In this document: piece after piece, positions 1 to 11,128 of the stretch
Layout: every line of letters begins with the position of its first letter
How positions within the stretch are numbered: the first letter of the stretch is position 1
Assembly: GCA_963734435.1 (NCBI GenBank)
Contig: CAVTHA010000010.1
Span: 124,001-188,000 of the forward strand
DNA: 64,000 nt
Reading direction: 5' to 3'
DNA from: Bog-756 sp963734435
GTDB taxonomy: Bacteria; Actinomycetota; Acidimicrobiia; Acidimicrobiales; RAAP-2
The notes under the pieces: generated by a model
Told to the model about the DNA's origin: nothing
Seen by the model: the letters and a program-made list of their open reading frames with translations, nothing else
The model's database searches: none
Position numbers and translations under genes: made by a program

Positions 1-1032
1 GCCGGCCCCGTAGTACTTGATCATGGCGATCTCCACCCGGGCGGCTGAGGCACCCTCGCGGTCCATCTTCCAGGCCGCCTGCAGGGTCATCAGCCGGGCC
101 GCGGTCATCTCGGCCAGGGAGTCGGCCACCCAATTCTGGACCGTCTGCTTCTCGGCCAGCAGGGAATGATGGGTGGTGCGGGACACCGCCCGCTCGCAAA
201 GCATGTCGAAGGCCCGCTTCGACTGGCCGAGCCAGCGCATGCAGTGGTGGATGCGTCCGGGTCCGAGGCGCTGCTGGGCCAGGAGGAAGCCTTCCCCCTC
301 GTTGCCGACCAGGTTCTCGTAGGGGACCCGCACCTCGTGGTAGAGGATCTCAGCGTGGCCACCGAACTTCCCGAAGTGGTCCACCGGGTCCTCCATGGTG
401 GCCACGTCCCGCACGATCTCCACCCCGGCCGTATCGGCCGGCACGATGATCATCGAACACCCCTGGTAGGGATGGACCTCGGGATTGGTCACCGCCATCA
501 CGATGAGGAAGTCAGCCACCGAGCCGTTGGTGGTGAACCACTTGTGGCCGTCGATGACCCACTGGTCGCCATCGTGGGTAGCCCGGGTGGTGATCATGGT
601 CGGGTCGGCGCCGGCGCCGGGCTCGGTCATGGAGAACCCGCTGCGCATGCGGCCGTCGAGCAGTGGCTGGAGCCACCGCGCGCGCTGGTCCTCCCGTCCC
701 GATGCTTCGATGCCTACGGCCAGCAGCTCGGCGTTGCCCGAGTCGGGAGCGTTGTTGCCGAAGACCACCGGACCGTACGGGGTCTGGCCGAGGATCTCGT
801 GCATCAGCCCCAGCCTGACCTGGCCGAACCCACCCCCACCCAGCTCGACGGGGAGGTGGGAGGCCCACAGGCCACGACGCCTGACCTCCTCCTGCAAGGG
901 CTTGACCGCCTCCAGCATGGCGTCGTAGCTCAGCGACAGGGTCTCCAGGGGAACGATCTCGTCGCCAACCACCTGCCGCATCCAGGCCAACTGCTCCTCG
1001 AACTCCGGCTCGGTGGAAAAATCCCATGCCAT
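1..1032 (-). CDS. Acyl-CoA dehydrogenase, 3' end cut by window edge
   Basis: The minus-strand frame is open from an ATG at 1032 (first residues MAWDFSTEPEF) to the window edge, 344 codons without a stop, so the C-terminus is missing. The acyl-CoA dehydrogenase fold is visible. A helical N-terminal domain contains LPVELGGGGFGQ. A middle beta-domain begins at MTEPGAGADP, the FAD/substrate segment of the family, and continues with VIDGHKWFTTNG. A C-terminal helical part carries the start of the flavin-binding region (GEGFLLAQQRLGPGR). Enzymes of this type oxidise acyl-CoA thioesters to enoyl-CoA with FAD. The substrate cannot be told from sequence alone. No frameshift is needed here, unlike the second family member at 13085-14249. 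It is divergent from bioB, 56 bases away. Confidence 0.9.
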   Translation of the reverse strand, partial: MAWDFSTEPEFEEQLAWMRQVVGDEIVPLETLSLSYDAMLEAVKPLQEEVRRRGLWASHLPVELGGGGFGQVRLGLMHEILGQTPYGPVVFGNNAPDSGNAELLAVGIEASGREDQRARWLQPLLDGRMRSGFSMTEPGAGADPTMITTRATHDGDQWVIDGHKWFTTNGSVADFLIVMAVTNPEVHPYQGCSMIIVPADTAGVEIVRDVATMEDPVDHFGKFGGHAEILYHEVRVPYENLVGNEGEGFLLAQQRLGPGRIHHCMRWLGQSKRAFDMLCERAVSRTTHHSLLAEKQTVQNWVADSLAEMTAARLMTLQAAWKMDREGASAARVEIAMIKYYGAG

Positions 1033-1088
1033 CGTGGTTCCCCCAGTCCTCTTCTCCGGCCGGTCGGCGCGGCCACTACCGTAACGGC

Positions 1089-2214
1089 ATGCCCGGCGAC
1101 CCCGCTGCCACTCCCGTCGGTACCAGGGTGTCCTGGTCCCGGCCCAGCCGGGCCCGGGACGGCAGCGACCCGACCGGCGGTGAGGTCGAGGGAGTACGAG
1201 AGGTCGACGGAGAGACGGCGCGGGCCCGACTGGCGTCGGCCGAGCGGGCCCTGCTGGACGACCGCCGGCTCCTCACCGCCACGGAGCTCGAGGAACTGAC
1301 CGCCCTCCCCGATCACTGGGTCACCTCGCTGGCGGCGCTGGCCCACCAGGTGCGGTTGGCCTGGTGCGGTCCCGAAGTCGAGGTGGAGGGCATCCTGTCG
1401 GCCAAGACCGGCGGCTGCCCGGAGGACTGCCACTTCTGCTCGCAGTCGTCCCGCTTCGACAGCCCGGTCAAGGCAACTCCCTTCGCCGACACGGACGAGG
1501 TGCTGCAGGCGGCAGGAGAGACCCGGGCCGCCGGGGCGTCGGAATTCTGCATCGTGCTGGCCGTGCGCGGTCCCGACGAGCGGACCATGCAGCGCCTCCT
1601 CGAACTGGTGCCCCTCATCCGCGACCACACCGGGCTCAACGTGGCGGTGAGTGCCGGCCTGCTCACCGACGACCAGGCTCGGCGCCTGGCCGAGGGGGGT
1701 GTCCACCGGTACAACCACAACCTCGAGACGTCGCGCTCCTACTTCCCCACCGTGGTCACCACCCACACCTGGGAGGAACGTCAGGCCACCTGCCGACTGG
1801 TGCGGACCCACGGCATGGAGCTGTGCAGCGGCGCGCTCATCGGGATGGGTGAGACGTCGGCCCAGCGGGTCGAGCTCATCACCCAACTCCAGGAGCTCGA
1901 TCCCACCGAGGTCCCCCTCAATTTCTCTGAACCCGCGACCGGGCACCCCGCTCGGGGAAGGGCAGCCCGTGGCGGCCTGGGAGGCCATCCGCTGGATCGC
2001 CCTGTTCCGGCTGGGGCTGCCCGGCGTCATCCTCCGCTACGCCGGGGGCCGGGAGGTCACCTTGCGGCAGTTGCAGTCCATGGGCATGACCTCGGGCATC
2101 AACGCCCTCATCGTCGGGAACTATCTCACCACCCTCGGGCGGTCGGCCGACGAAGACCTCCGAATGCTGGAAGACTTGCGCATGCCGGTGCGGGCCCTCA
2201 CCGGCGTCCTCTGA
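1089..2214 (+). CDS. bioB: Biotin synthase BioB (one frameshift)
   Basis: Radical-SAM enzyme that inserts sulfur into dethiobiotin, the last step of biotin synthesis. The CxxxCxxC motif that binds the 4Fe-4S/SAM cluster is seen as CPEDCHFC (about Cys110, Cys114, Cys117). It is followed by family blocks such as YNHNLETSRSYFP and GALIGMGET. The start ATG at 1089 is the first plausible one downstream of a divergent gene. The frame breaks at about 1925. The upstream frame reads VPLNF and the downstream frame resumes with NPRPGTPLGEG, the expected family continuation. Removing a single T near 1925 joins them, giving about 375 residues. An insertion error is the likeliest cause. The companion gene bsaP starts 7 bases after the stop, so the two are probably co-transcribed. 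Confidence 0.93.
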
Positions 2215-2221
2215 CCGCCCC

Positions 2222-2437
2222 ATGCCGGCACGCGAACCGGGCGACGCCACCCACTGCACCGGTTGCGGGTCGGAGGCGTGTCCGGGATGCGTCCGGGCCC
2301 TCGACCCACCACGGTTCTGTCCCGGCTGTGGACGGAGGCTGACCGTCTCCGTCCATCCTGGGGGATACCGGGCCACCTGCCGTCACCACGGAGAGGTCAC
2401 CCCGTCCCGGGCGGAGGGAGCGGCCCCCGGCTGGTGA
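2222..2437 (+). CDS. bsaP: Biotin synthase auxiliary protein, BsaP-like
   Basis: Seventy-one residues with seven cysteines (positions 12, 15, 20, 23, 33, 36, 53). The C-terminal half has the pattern PPRFCPGCGRR, then V-x-V-x-P-x-G-(Y/W), then a Cys and HHG. From memory this closely resembles the small mycobacterial protein encoded directly after bioB (Rv1590, named BsaP), which mycobacterial biotin synthase needs to convert dethiobiotin to biotin. The position 7 bases after the bioB stop gives independent support. The N-terminal CxxC and CxxC pairs appear additional to the conserved C-terminal set. Function as a BioB partner, perhaps as an iron-sulfur protein, is inferred from family and context. 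A generic zinc-ribbon protein is the alternative. Confidence 0.78.
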   Translation: MPAREPGDATHCTGCGSEACPGCVRALDPPRFCPGCGRRLTVSVHPGGYRATCRHHGEVTPSRAEGAAPGW

Positions 2438-2441
2438 CCGC

Positions 2442-2723
2442 TCAGCCGGCCGGGATCCTCCAGCCCTGGGTCTCGGCGATCTCCTTGCAGGTGGGGCAGA
2501 GCGGGTACCGACCGGGGTCGCGGCCGGGCACCCAGATCTTGCCGCACAGTGCCTTGACCGTGGTGCCGTTGACCATGCCCTCGACGACCGAGGGGCCGGC
2601 CGAGACAAAGTCGCCGTCGTCGGGCTTGAACCCCTCGAGGACGATGTGCGACATCCGCTCGTGCCCCCCGTCGAGCTCGGGATCGGCCCGGACGGGGGCG
2701 ACGCTCGTTCCCGGGTCGGTCAT
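2442..2723 (-). CDS. DUF3039 family protein
   Basis: Ninety-three residues from the ATG at 2723 (MTDPGTSVAPVR). The C-terminal core KALCGKIWVPGRDPGRYPLC, followed by PTCKEI, is the characteristic DUF3039 block, with two cysteines likely forming a metal site. The family is small, widespread in Actinomycetota and of unknown function. A longer reading from 2786 exists, but its first 21 residues are Arg-rich and look non-coding. It converges on bsaP with a gap of 4 bases, leaving no room for a separate terminator. Confidence 0.8.
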   Translation of the reverse strand: MTDPGTSVAPVRADPELDGGHERMSHIVLEGFKPDDGDFVSAGPSVVEGMVNGTTVKALCGKIWVPGRDPGRYPLCPTCKEIAETQGWRIPAG

Positions 2724-2846
2724 GGCTCCAGGATCGCGCATCCGGCAGTCCATCCGCACGGCGCCTGGGCGCCGGTGCCGGGGCATCGAACCACTTCCCG
2801 CGCTACGGACCGCCAGGCAGATCTGTGATGTCGGCTACCAGGACGA

Positions 2847-3089
2847 CTACTTCACACCCGGTATGCCACCTAGCTGCGACAAACTTCTCCGTCGCCGGAG
2901 ATAAACCAGAGCGGCCATCCCGGTGAGTACACCGATGCCAACGCCAACACCGACTGCTCCAAAGGCGAGACTCACGGCGGCGAGGACGATGAAGCCGACG
3001 ACGATCATGCGGACGGCGATCTGTCGCTTGAACCACCGGGACACGAACCGGCGGCGATCTTCAGGTTGGCGAGCGATGGCACGGGGCAT
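2847..3089 (-). CDS. Small hypothetical membrane protein
   Basis: Eighty residues with a basic N-terminus, then a long hydrophobic stretch (about residues 28-63, from MIVVGFIVLAAVSLAF to MAALVYL) that could form two short membrane helices joined by a glycine-rich turn, and an Arg-rich end. No family was recognised. A clean alternation of basic and hydrophobic segments argues for coding, but the opposite strand is also open here, so the call is tentative. The 257 bases between this gene and maf (3090-3346) contain only a doubtful plus-strand frame with two CxxC-like cysteine pairs (3120-3350), which I do not annotate. Confidence 0.45.
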   Translation of the reverse strand: MPRAIARQPEDRRRFVSRWFKRQIAVRMIVVGFIVLAAVSLAFGAVGVGVGIGVLTGMAALVYLRRRRSLSQLGGIPGVK

Positions 3090-3346
3090 CAGGCCTCAGC
3101 CTAGCTGGCGTTCGCCTAAGTGGACGGCCCTGTTGTCCCGAAGCTGATGGCGTCGACCAGGTGGCGGTGCCAGGGCTGTGACCGGACGCTGCAGGAGTTG
3201 GCGAACCACTCCGGACAGAAGTGCCCGAAGCGGCGCAACGAGCAGTGGCGTGGGTTGCGGGTGGATGGTGATGAAGCCGAGGCCAGGTCGACCCGGCCCG
3301 CCTGCTGGCCAATGGGCCGTCTCGGCAGCCCCTACGCTCTCCGTGC

Positions 3347-3952
3347 ATGACCGCCCGCACGCTCGTACTGGCCTCGGGCTCCCCGGCCCGGCTGCGGCTG
3401 CTGCGCGACGCCGGTTTCGACCCGAAGGTGGTCATCAGCGGAATCGACGAGTCCGCCACCGAAGCACCCGACACCGCCGCCCTCGTGACCGTGTTGGCCG
3501 AGCGCAAGGCCCGAGCGGTGGCCGACCCGTCGGGGCAGGGGGTGGTGGTGGGATGCGACTCGGTGCTGGAATTCGACGGCCGCCCGCACGGCAAGCCGGC
3601 GTCGGGGGACGAGGCCCGGCGCTGGCTGACCTCGATGCGCGGGCGGACGGGGACCCTGTTCACCGGGCACTGCGTGATCGACGAGCCGAGCGGCCGGCAG
3701 GCCGCCGGCGTCGGCGCAACCAAGGTGCGGTTCGCGGTGACCACCGACGCCGAGCTGGATGCCTACCTGGCGACCGGTGAGGCCTTGCAGGTGGCCGGCG
3801 GCTTCACCCTGGACGGGCGGTCGGCACCCTTCATCGACGGCGTCGACGGCGACCCCGGCACCGTGATCGGACTGTCCCTGCCGCTCCTCCGTACGCTGCT
3901 CGCCGAGCTTTCCATCCAGATCACCGATCTGTGGACACCGGGCGGGCCATGA
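3347..3952 (+). CDS. maf: Maf-like nucleoside triphosphate pyrophosphatase
   Basis: Cytosolic house-cleaning enzyme that hydrolyses modified or non-canonical nucleoside triphosphates to monophosphates. The family signature LASGSPARLRLL is at the N-terminus. The conserved GCDSVLEFDG block holds the catalytic aspartate, followed by the KPASGDEA segment. Length, 201 residues, is normal. The ATG at 3347 follows directly on upstream non-coding DNA. The stop overlaps the ATG of the dihydrouridine synthase by four bases (ATGA at 3949-3952), so the two are translationally coupled. In mycobacteria maf lies near birA and accA3. Here those genes are about 55 kb away. Confidence 0.9.
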   Translation: MTARTLVLASGSPARLRLLRDAGFDPKVVISGIDESATEAPDTAALVTVLAERKARAVADPSGQGVVVGCDSVLEFDGRPHGKPASGDEARRWLTSMRGRTGTLFTGHCVIDEPSGRQAAGVGATKVRFAVTTDAELDAYLATGEALQVAGGFTLDGRSAPFIDGVDGDPGTVIGLSLPLLRTLLAELSIQITDLWTPGGP

Positions 3953-5079
3953 CGGCTGAGGCTCCTCCCCTCAAACTCGGGGCCATGGCGGTCGATCCGC
4001 CGGTCGTACTGGCTCCGATGGCGGGGGTCACCAATATCGCCTTCCGGCGGCTCTGCCGCTCTTTCGGGGCCGGCCTCTACGTGAGCGAGATGATCACCGC
4101 CCGGGCGCTTGTCGAGGGCAATGCCAAGACGCTCGCCATGGCTGCGTTCGGAGACGACGAACCCGTCCGCAGCGTGCAGCTGTGCGGCGTCGATCCCGCC
4201 GTCATGCACGCGGCCGTCAAACGGCTGACCGGTGAGATCGGGGTGGACCACATCGACCTCAACTTCGGATGTCCCGCCGCCAAGGTGACCCGCCACGGTG
4301 GGGGTGCCGCCCTTCCGGTCCACCACGGGCTGTTCCGTGCCATCGTGAGCGCGGCGGTGCGGGCGGCGGAAACCGTGCCGGTGACGGTGAAGATGCGCCT
4401 GGGTATCGACGACGCCAATCAGACCTACCTCGAAGCGGCCCGGGCGGCCGAGGACGAGGGAGCCGCGGCGGTCACCCTGCATGCCCGCACCGCCGAACAG
4501 CTCTACTCCGGTTCGGCCGACTGGCCGGCCATCGCCCGGCTCAAGGCGGCCATCGCCTCCGTCCCGGTCCTGGGCAACGGGGACATCTGGGAGGCGTCGG
4601 ACGCACTGGCCATGGTGGCGGCCACCGGCTGTGACGGCGTAGTGGTGGGGAGGGGCTGCCTCGGCCGGCCTTGGCTGTTCCGGGACCTGGCCGACGCCTT
4701 CGCCGGGAGGGAGCCGAAGGACCCACCCCGGCTCGGCGAGATCGCCGAGATGATGCGGACCCATGCAGACCTGCTGTGCGAATCCTTCGGTCCGGACCTG
4801 GGCGCCCGCCAATTCCGCAAGCACGCCGGCTGGTACCTGGCCGGCCTACCGGTCGGGCCCGCCGTCCGGCGGTGCCTGTCGCAGGCCTCGTCGCCGGCCG
4901 AGATCCACCGCCTGCTCGACAGCCTCGACCCGGGGCTCGACTTCCCCGACGATGCCCGCCGAGTGGTGCGGGGACACGCCAATGGCCCGAGAGCCGTCCA
5001 TCTTCCAGCCGGCTGGCTCGACCACGTCGACGATTCCCGCCCGCCGGCCGGCGGCGACATCCTCGTCTCCGGAGGCTGA
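3949..5079 (+). CDS. tRNA-dihydrouridine synthase (Dus family)
   Basis: FMN-dependent enzyme that reduces specific uridines in tRNA. Seen in order: the N-terminal VVLAPMAGVTNIAFRRL block; DLNFGCPAAKVTRHGGG, which contains the catalytic cysteine and flavin contact; HARTAEQLYSGSADW with the conserved lysine/histidine-type substrate region; and GNGDIWEA. The C-terminal helical domain is present. The 376-residue length and the GCPxxKV motif fit the DusB-like bacterial group. The start at 3949 overlaps the maf stop. The reading frame is uninterrupted. Downstream lies a 14-bp tandem repeat before the ABC-F gene. Confidence 0.92.
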   Translation: MTAEAPPLKLGAMAVDPPVVLAPMAGVTNIAFRRLCRSFGAGLYVSEMITARALVEGNAKTLAMAAFGDDEPVRSVQLCGVDPAVMHAAVKRLTGEIGVDHIDLNFGCPAAKVTRHGGGAALPVHHGLFRAIVSAAVRAAETVPVTVKMRLGIDDANQTYLEAARAAEDEGAAAVTLHARTAEQLYSGSADWPAIARLKAAIASVPVLGNGDIWEASDALAMVAATGCDGVVVGRGCLGRPWLFRDLADAFAGREPKDPPRLGEIAEMMRTHADLLCESFGPDLGARQFRKHAGWYLAGLPVGPAVRRCLSQASSPAEIHRLLDSLDPGLDFPDDARRVVRGHANGPRAVHLPAGWLDHVDDSRPPAGGDILVSGG

Positions 5080-5086
5080 GCCCACC

Positions 5087-5114
5087 GCGCCGGCCGCGCC
5101 GCGCCGGCCGCGCC
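5087..5114. repeat. Perfect 14-bp tandem repeat, two copies
   Basis: The unit GCGCCGGCCGCGCC occurs twice head to tail (5087-5100 and 5101-5114) in the gap between the dus stop and the ABC-F start. Each copy contains the palindrome GCCGGC, so local hairpins are possible. No function is evident. Confidence 0.7.
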
Positions 5115-5206
5115 GCTGCCGGTGTGGGACACTGGCGACCGGATCGCATCCGCAAGGAGGCCGGGTACCGGCCCGGGACCGGCGGCGGGGTCCCCGTGCA
5201 TCCCTG

Positions 5207-6805
<1,599 letters not shown>

Positions 6806-6807
6806 GC

Positions 6808-6832
6808 CAGGGCGGACCCTGTCTGTCAGGGT
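6808..6832. terminator. Weak hairpin between convergent genes
   Basis: Two mutually exclusive short hairpins can form just after the ABC-F stop: CAGGG with CCCTG (6808-6821) and ACCCTG with CAGGGT (6816-6832). They overlap the 3' end of the convergent slipin gene. There is no T-tract, so factor-independent termination is uncertain. Confidence 0.3.
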
Positions 6833-7827
6833 GCGGTTTGCGGCGCCCGCCCGTTGGCGGCGGCATCACCGGCCTCGCCCACGTCCCTCATGGCGTCGAC
6901 CAGCACCTGGGCTGCCCCGACCAGCCCGGCCGCCTCGTAGGGCACGACGAGCTTCGAGTTGGGTGCGGAGGCCAGGGCCTGGATGGCCCGCAGCTGCATC
7001 ACCGCCAGGGTGTTGGGCTTGATCCTCGACTCGTCGATGGCGTTGAGGGCAGCCGCCTCCCCCTCGCCCCGCAACTGGGCGGCCCGCTTCTCGCCGTCGG
7101 CGCGGAGCTCGAGGGTCTGCTTCTGACCCTCGGCGGCCAGGATGGAGGCCTGCTTCTGGCCCTCGGCCTCGAGTACGGCCGCCTGCTTGCGACCCTGAGC
7201 GCTGTTGATGGCGGATTGCTGGTCTCCCTCCGACTTCAAGATGGCGGCCCGCTTGTGCTGCTCGGCCTCCTTCTGCTCGGACATGGCCTGGAGGACGTTG
7301 TTGGGCGGCGTGATGTCGAGGATCTCGATGCGGTTGAGACGGACCCCCCACTTGAGGGTGGCCTCGGCCATGTGGTCCTGCATCTTGGTGTTGATGGTCT
7401 CCCGCTCGGACAGCGACTCGTCGAGAGTGAGCTCGCCGAACACGGCCCGCAGCGCGGTGCGGGCCATCTGGTCGATGGCCAGGCCGAAGTCGTTGACCTC
7501 GAACAGGGCCAGCTTCACGTCGGTCACCTGGCAGAAGATGGTGGCGCTCACATGGAGGGACACGTTGTCCGCGGTGATGACGGACTGCTGATCACCGGTC
7601 CGTGGGAACTCGCGGATGTCGACCTTGTCCATCCGGTCGGCCAGGGGCAACAGGACATGGAGGCCGGGCTGGAGGATGGACTTGAACTCGCCGAAGCGCT
7701 TCACCACCCCCACGCATCCCTGCTGGACCACCTTGAGGCACGACTTCAGGAAGACGACGATGAGGACAAAGATGGCGACACCCACCACAACCAGTGCGAC
7801 AGACGCGCCGACGGAACCGACGATCAT
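6826..7827 (-). CDS. SPFH/Band 7 membrane protein (slipin type)
   Basis: Membrane-anchored scaffold protein of the stomatin/slipin group, 333 residues. An N-terminal hydrophobic anchor (about residues 8-27, VALVVVGVAIFVLIVVFL) precedes the SPFH domain, recognisable by GLHVLLPLADRMDKVDIRE, by RTALRAVFGELTLDE and by RIEILDITPP. A long Ala/Glu/Gln-rich coiled coil follows, with repeated EGQKQ-type units (about 205-270), typical of oligomerising flotillin-like proteins. The ATG at 7827 is preferred over a GTG three codons upstream because GGAGG lies 8 bases before it. An NfeD-like gene lies immediately upstream on the same strand, the classical partner arrangement. A role in membrane microdomain organisation is a family inference. 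Confidence 0.88.
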   Translation of the reverse strand: MIVGSVGASVALVVVGVAIFVLIVVFLKSCLKVVQQGCVGVVKRFGEFKSILQPGLHVLLPLADRMDKVDIREFPRTGDQQSVITADNVSLHVSATIFCQVTDVKLALFEVNDFGLAIDQMARTALRAVFGELTLDESLSERETINTKMQDHMAEATLKWGVRLNRIEILDITPPNNVLQAMSEQKEAEQHKRAAILKSEGDQQSAINSAQGRKQAAVLEAEGQKQASILAAEGQKQTLELRADGEKRAAQLRGEGEAAALNAIDESRIKPNTLAVMQLRAIQALASAPNSKLVVPYEAAGLVGAAQVLVDAMRDVGEAGDAAANGRAPQTAP

Positions 7828-7887
7828 TGGGACCACCTCCGCTTCCCACTGTAGGCACGCAGGGTGGGTGGCGTCTCACCAGGGCGA

Positions 7888-8127
7888 TCAGTCGTCCGAC
7901 GGGTAGACGACCAGGAGGCCCCGTTCGACGTCCGCCACGACCACCTTGGTCCCGACGTCGATGGTGGTCCCGGGGAACAAGGAGACGGCGTACCACTCCT
8001 CGCCCCGGGAGAACACCGAGCCCGGTTGGTGGCTGTCGGACACCGGTTTGCGTACCACCGCCGTCTCGCCGACCATGCCGGAGACGCCGTTCAGCACCGT
8101 CGGCTCCGTCCCCGGACCCGACTCCAT
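7888..8127 (-). CDS. NfeD-like OB-fold protein
   Basis: Short NfeD form consisting only of the C-terminal OB domain. The pattern VSGMVGETAVVRKPV, then GSVFSRGEEWYAVS, then GTKVVVADVERGLLVVYP matches the domain's G-x-x-G, P-x-G-x-V and GEEW-x-A features. No membrane helices or protease domain are present. Such stand-alone domains are encoded next to slipins, as here, and are thought to assist SPFH assembly. The start is uncertain: the ATG at 8127 gives 79 residues, while a GTG at 8181 would add 18 residues rich in Arg and Gly. The next gene on the opposite strand starts at 8245. Confidence 0.75.
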   Translation of the reverse strand: MESGPGTEPTVLNGVSGMVGETAVVRKPVSDSHQPGSVFSRGEEWYAVSLFPGTTIDVGTKVVVADVERGLLVVYPSDD

Positions 8128-8244
8128 GCGCCCATGGCGCTTCCTCGGGGGCACGATCGCACCGGCTCCACTGCCACGCACTATACGGCGCTCGGCGGTG
8201 GCGCGGTCCCGGGTGCCGGCCCCCGGATCGGGTTACCGTTGGCC

Positions 8245-9123
8245 ATGGTCACCGATCGGACCGCCCCGATGCCCGTCTCACCGTTGACGGCGCGCAAGAC
8301 CTGGCGGACCGTCGAGCCGCTCCACGGCCTGGTGTACTTCGCACCCGAGGCGCCGGCGGCATACGCGCGTTTGGGGCTCCGGCAGGAGTCGGGCTATTTC
8401 GTGTCGCGATCCGCGCCGATGGGAGCGGTCTCCGACACCACCGTCATCGCCACCTTCTACAACTTCCGCCCGACGCTGGTACGCGCCGCCATGACTGGCG
8501 CCTGGGAGACGGTGGCACCCGGCCAGGTGCTGGCCGCCCGACTGGACGCGGCCGACACCGCGCTCCGTCGGATGCTCGGTGACGCCGTCGTCTCCTCTGA
8601 GATGGAGCGGGCCGCCACCCTGGCCCGGTCGGCGGCGGTGCGAGCCGGCGACCGGTGCGCCGGCCGGCCCCTCTTCGCCGGGCACGCCGGACTGGACTGG
8701 CCGACCGAGCCGCACACCGTGCTGTGGCACGCCCAGACGCTGCTGCGCGAGTACCGCGGTGACGGCCATATCGCCGCGCTGCTCATTCACGACCTCGACC
8801 CGGTCGAGGCCCTCATCATGCACGCCGCGTCCGGCGACGTGCCGATGGGGTTCCTGCGGTCCACGCGGGGCTGGACCGACGCCGAATGGGACGACGGGGT
8901 GAGCCGGCTTCGGGGACGCGGGTGGGTGGAACCGCCGACGCCCGAGGGCGGGCTGGCTCTCACCACCGACGGGCATTCGGTCCGCCAGCGAATCGAGGAC
9001 GTCACCGACCGGCGGGCCGTCTTCCCCTACCAGGCGCTCGGCGAAGAAGGGTGCGCCGAGCTCCGTACCCTGGCCCGACCCTTCAGCCGGGCGGTGGTCG
9101 ACGCCGCCGGTCTCGGCTTCTGA
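8245..9123 (+). CDS. SCO6745 family protein
   Basis: A 292-residue soluble protein. The N-terminus (TVEPLHGLVYFAPEAPAAYARLGL) and the following GYFVSRSAPMG and FYNFRPTLVRAA segments match the SCO6745 family, common in Actinomycetota. The C-terminal third (GWTDAEWDDGVSRLRGRGW and then LTTDGHSVRQRIEDVTD) resembles a winged-helix domain, so a regulatory or DNA-binding role is possible. No biochemical function is established to my knowledge. The frame is intact. It converges on the biotin operon, ending 30 bases from the bioD stop. Confidence 0.72.
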   Translation: MVTDRTAPMPVSPLTARKTWRTVEPLHGLVYFAPEAPAAYARLGLRQESGYFVSRSAPMGAVSDTTVIATFYNFRPTLVRAAMTGAWETVAPGQVLAARLDAADTALRRMLGDAVVSSEMERAATLARSAAVRAGDRCAGRPLFAGHAGLDWPTEPHTVLWHAQTLLREYRGDGHIAALLIHDLDPVEALIMHAASGDVPMGFLRSTRGWTDAEWDDGVSRLRGRGWVEPPTPEGGLALTTDGHSVRQRIEDVTDRRAVFPYQALGEEGCAELRTLARPFSRAVVDAAGLGF

Positions 9124-9153
9124 CGGCGGGCGGCGGGGCGGCGGGGTCGGCGG

Positions 9154-9841
9154 TCAGGCCGGTGGCGACGCCACGGTGACCAGGTCGGCCAGTTCGGCCT
9201 CCTCCCCGGGCAGCGCCACCACCCGATAACCGTCGCGGTCGGCCAGCCACCGGCGATTGCGCCGGTGGAGGTCGTGGTGACCGTCGAACCGGTCGAGGAC
9301 GACGACCGTCGGCACCCGTGGACCGTCGGCCGCCACGGTGCCCAGGGCGTCCATCGAGAGGCGGACCCCGTTGAGGCAGCCGAGACCGGCATCGGCCACC
9401 AGCATCACCACATCGGGCTGGACGGCCTCCACCAGGTCGGTGGCGTCCCCGTCCGACGCCTGGGGGGAGCGCACCCCTCCGGCCATCTCGACCACCCCGA
9501 GCTCGACGCCGTCGGCGGGCCACTGCAGCTCCCGCACCAGGTCGGTCACCGAGAAGACCGGGCAGCCCGAGGGCCTCGGCCGCCATCGGCGGGGCCATGG
9601 CCCGATGGTAGGAGCGCCATGACCGGCAGACGGTACCGGGGTCCTCCCCCGAAGCCGCGCCCAGCACCTCGGCGTCGGTCGGTCCGCCGAGCGCTCGCCC
9701 CTTCGGAGTCGACGTCGAACGACTGGGCCGGCTTGCGGGCGGCGACGGTGAGGCCCCGGCGGCCGCAGTTCGCCCAACAGATCGGCTGCCACCCAGGTCT
9801 TGCCCACGTCGGTACCGGTGCCGCACACCAGGACGAGTCGC

Positions 9842-9852
<11 letters not shown>
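9154..9852 (-). CDS. bioD: Dethiobiotin synthetase BioD (frameshifted)
   Basis: ATP-dependent carboxylase that closes the ureido ring of dethiobiotin from diaminopelargonic acid and CO2. The N-terminal P-loop is VCGTGTDVGKTW. Conserved continuations are spread over three frames: LTVAARKPAQSFD, then AEVLGAASGEDP, then DLVRELQWPADGVELGVVE and VVMLVADAGLGCLNGVRLS. At least three frame corrections between about 9550 and 9800 are needed. The last 130 codons are clean. A GTG start at 9852 overlaps the inferred end of bioF by 11 bases. Gene order bioA-bioF-bioD on one strand supports an operon. The breaks are probably sequence errors, since the fragments keep all conserved blocks in order. Confidence 0.85.
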
Positions 9853-11047
<1,195 letters not shown>

Positions 11048-11128
11048 CCAGGCGGACCAGGCGGCACCGGCGTCGGGGACCGTCGGAGCCGGTGGCGTCG
11101 GTGGTGCGACGCCGCGGCGGGCGCCCGA

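Noticed and set aside
3120..3350. A possible zinc-ribbon or HNH-like small protein before maf
   Set aside because: Two cysteine pairs are present but no family pattern, no RBS, and it overlaps the maf start, so coding is not supported.
5087..5114. Tandem repeat as a CRISPR-like array
   Set aside because: Two adjacent 14-bp units without spacers and without cas genes are not a CRISPR array.
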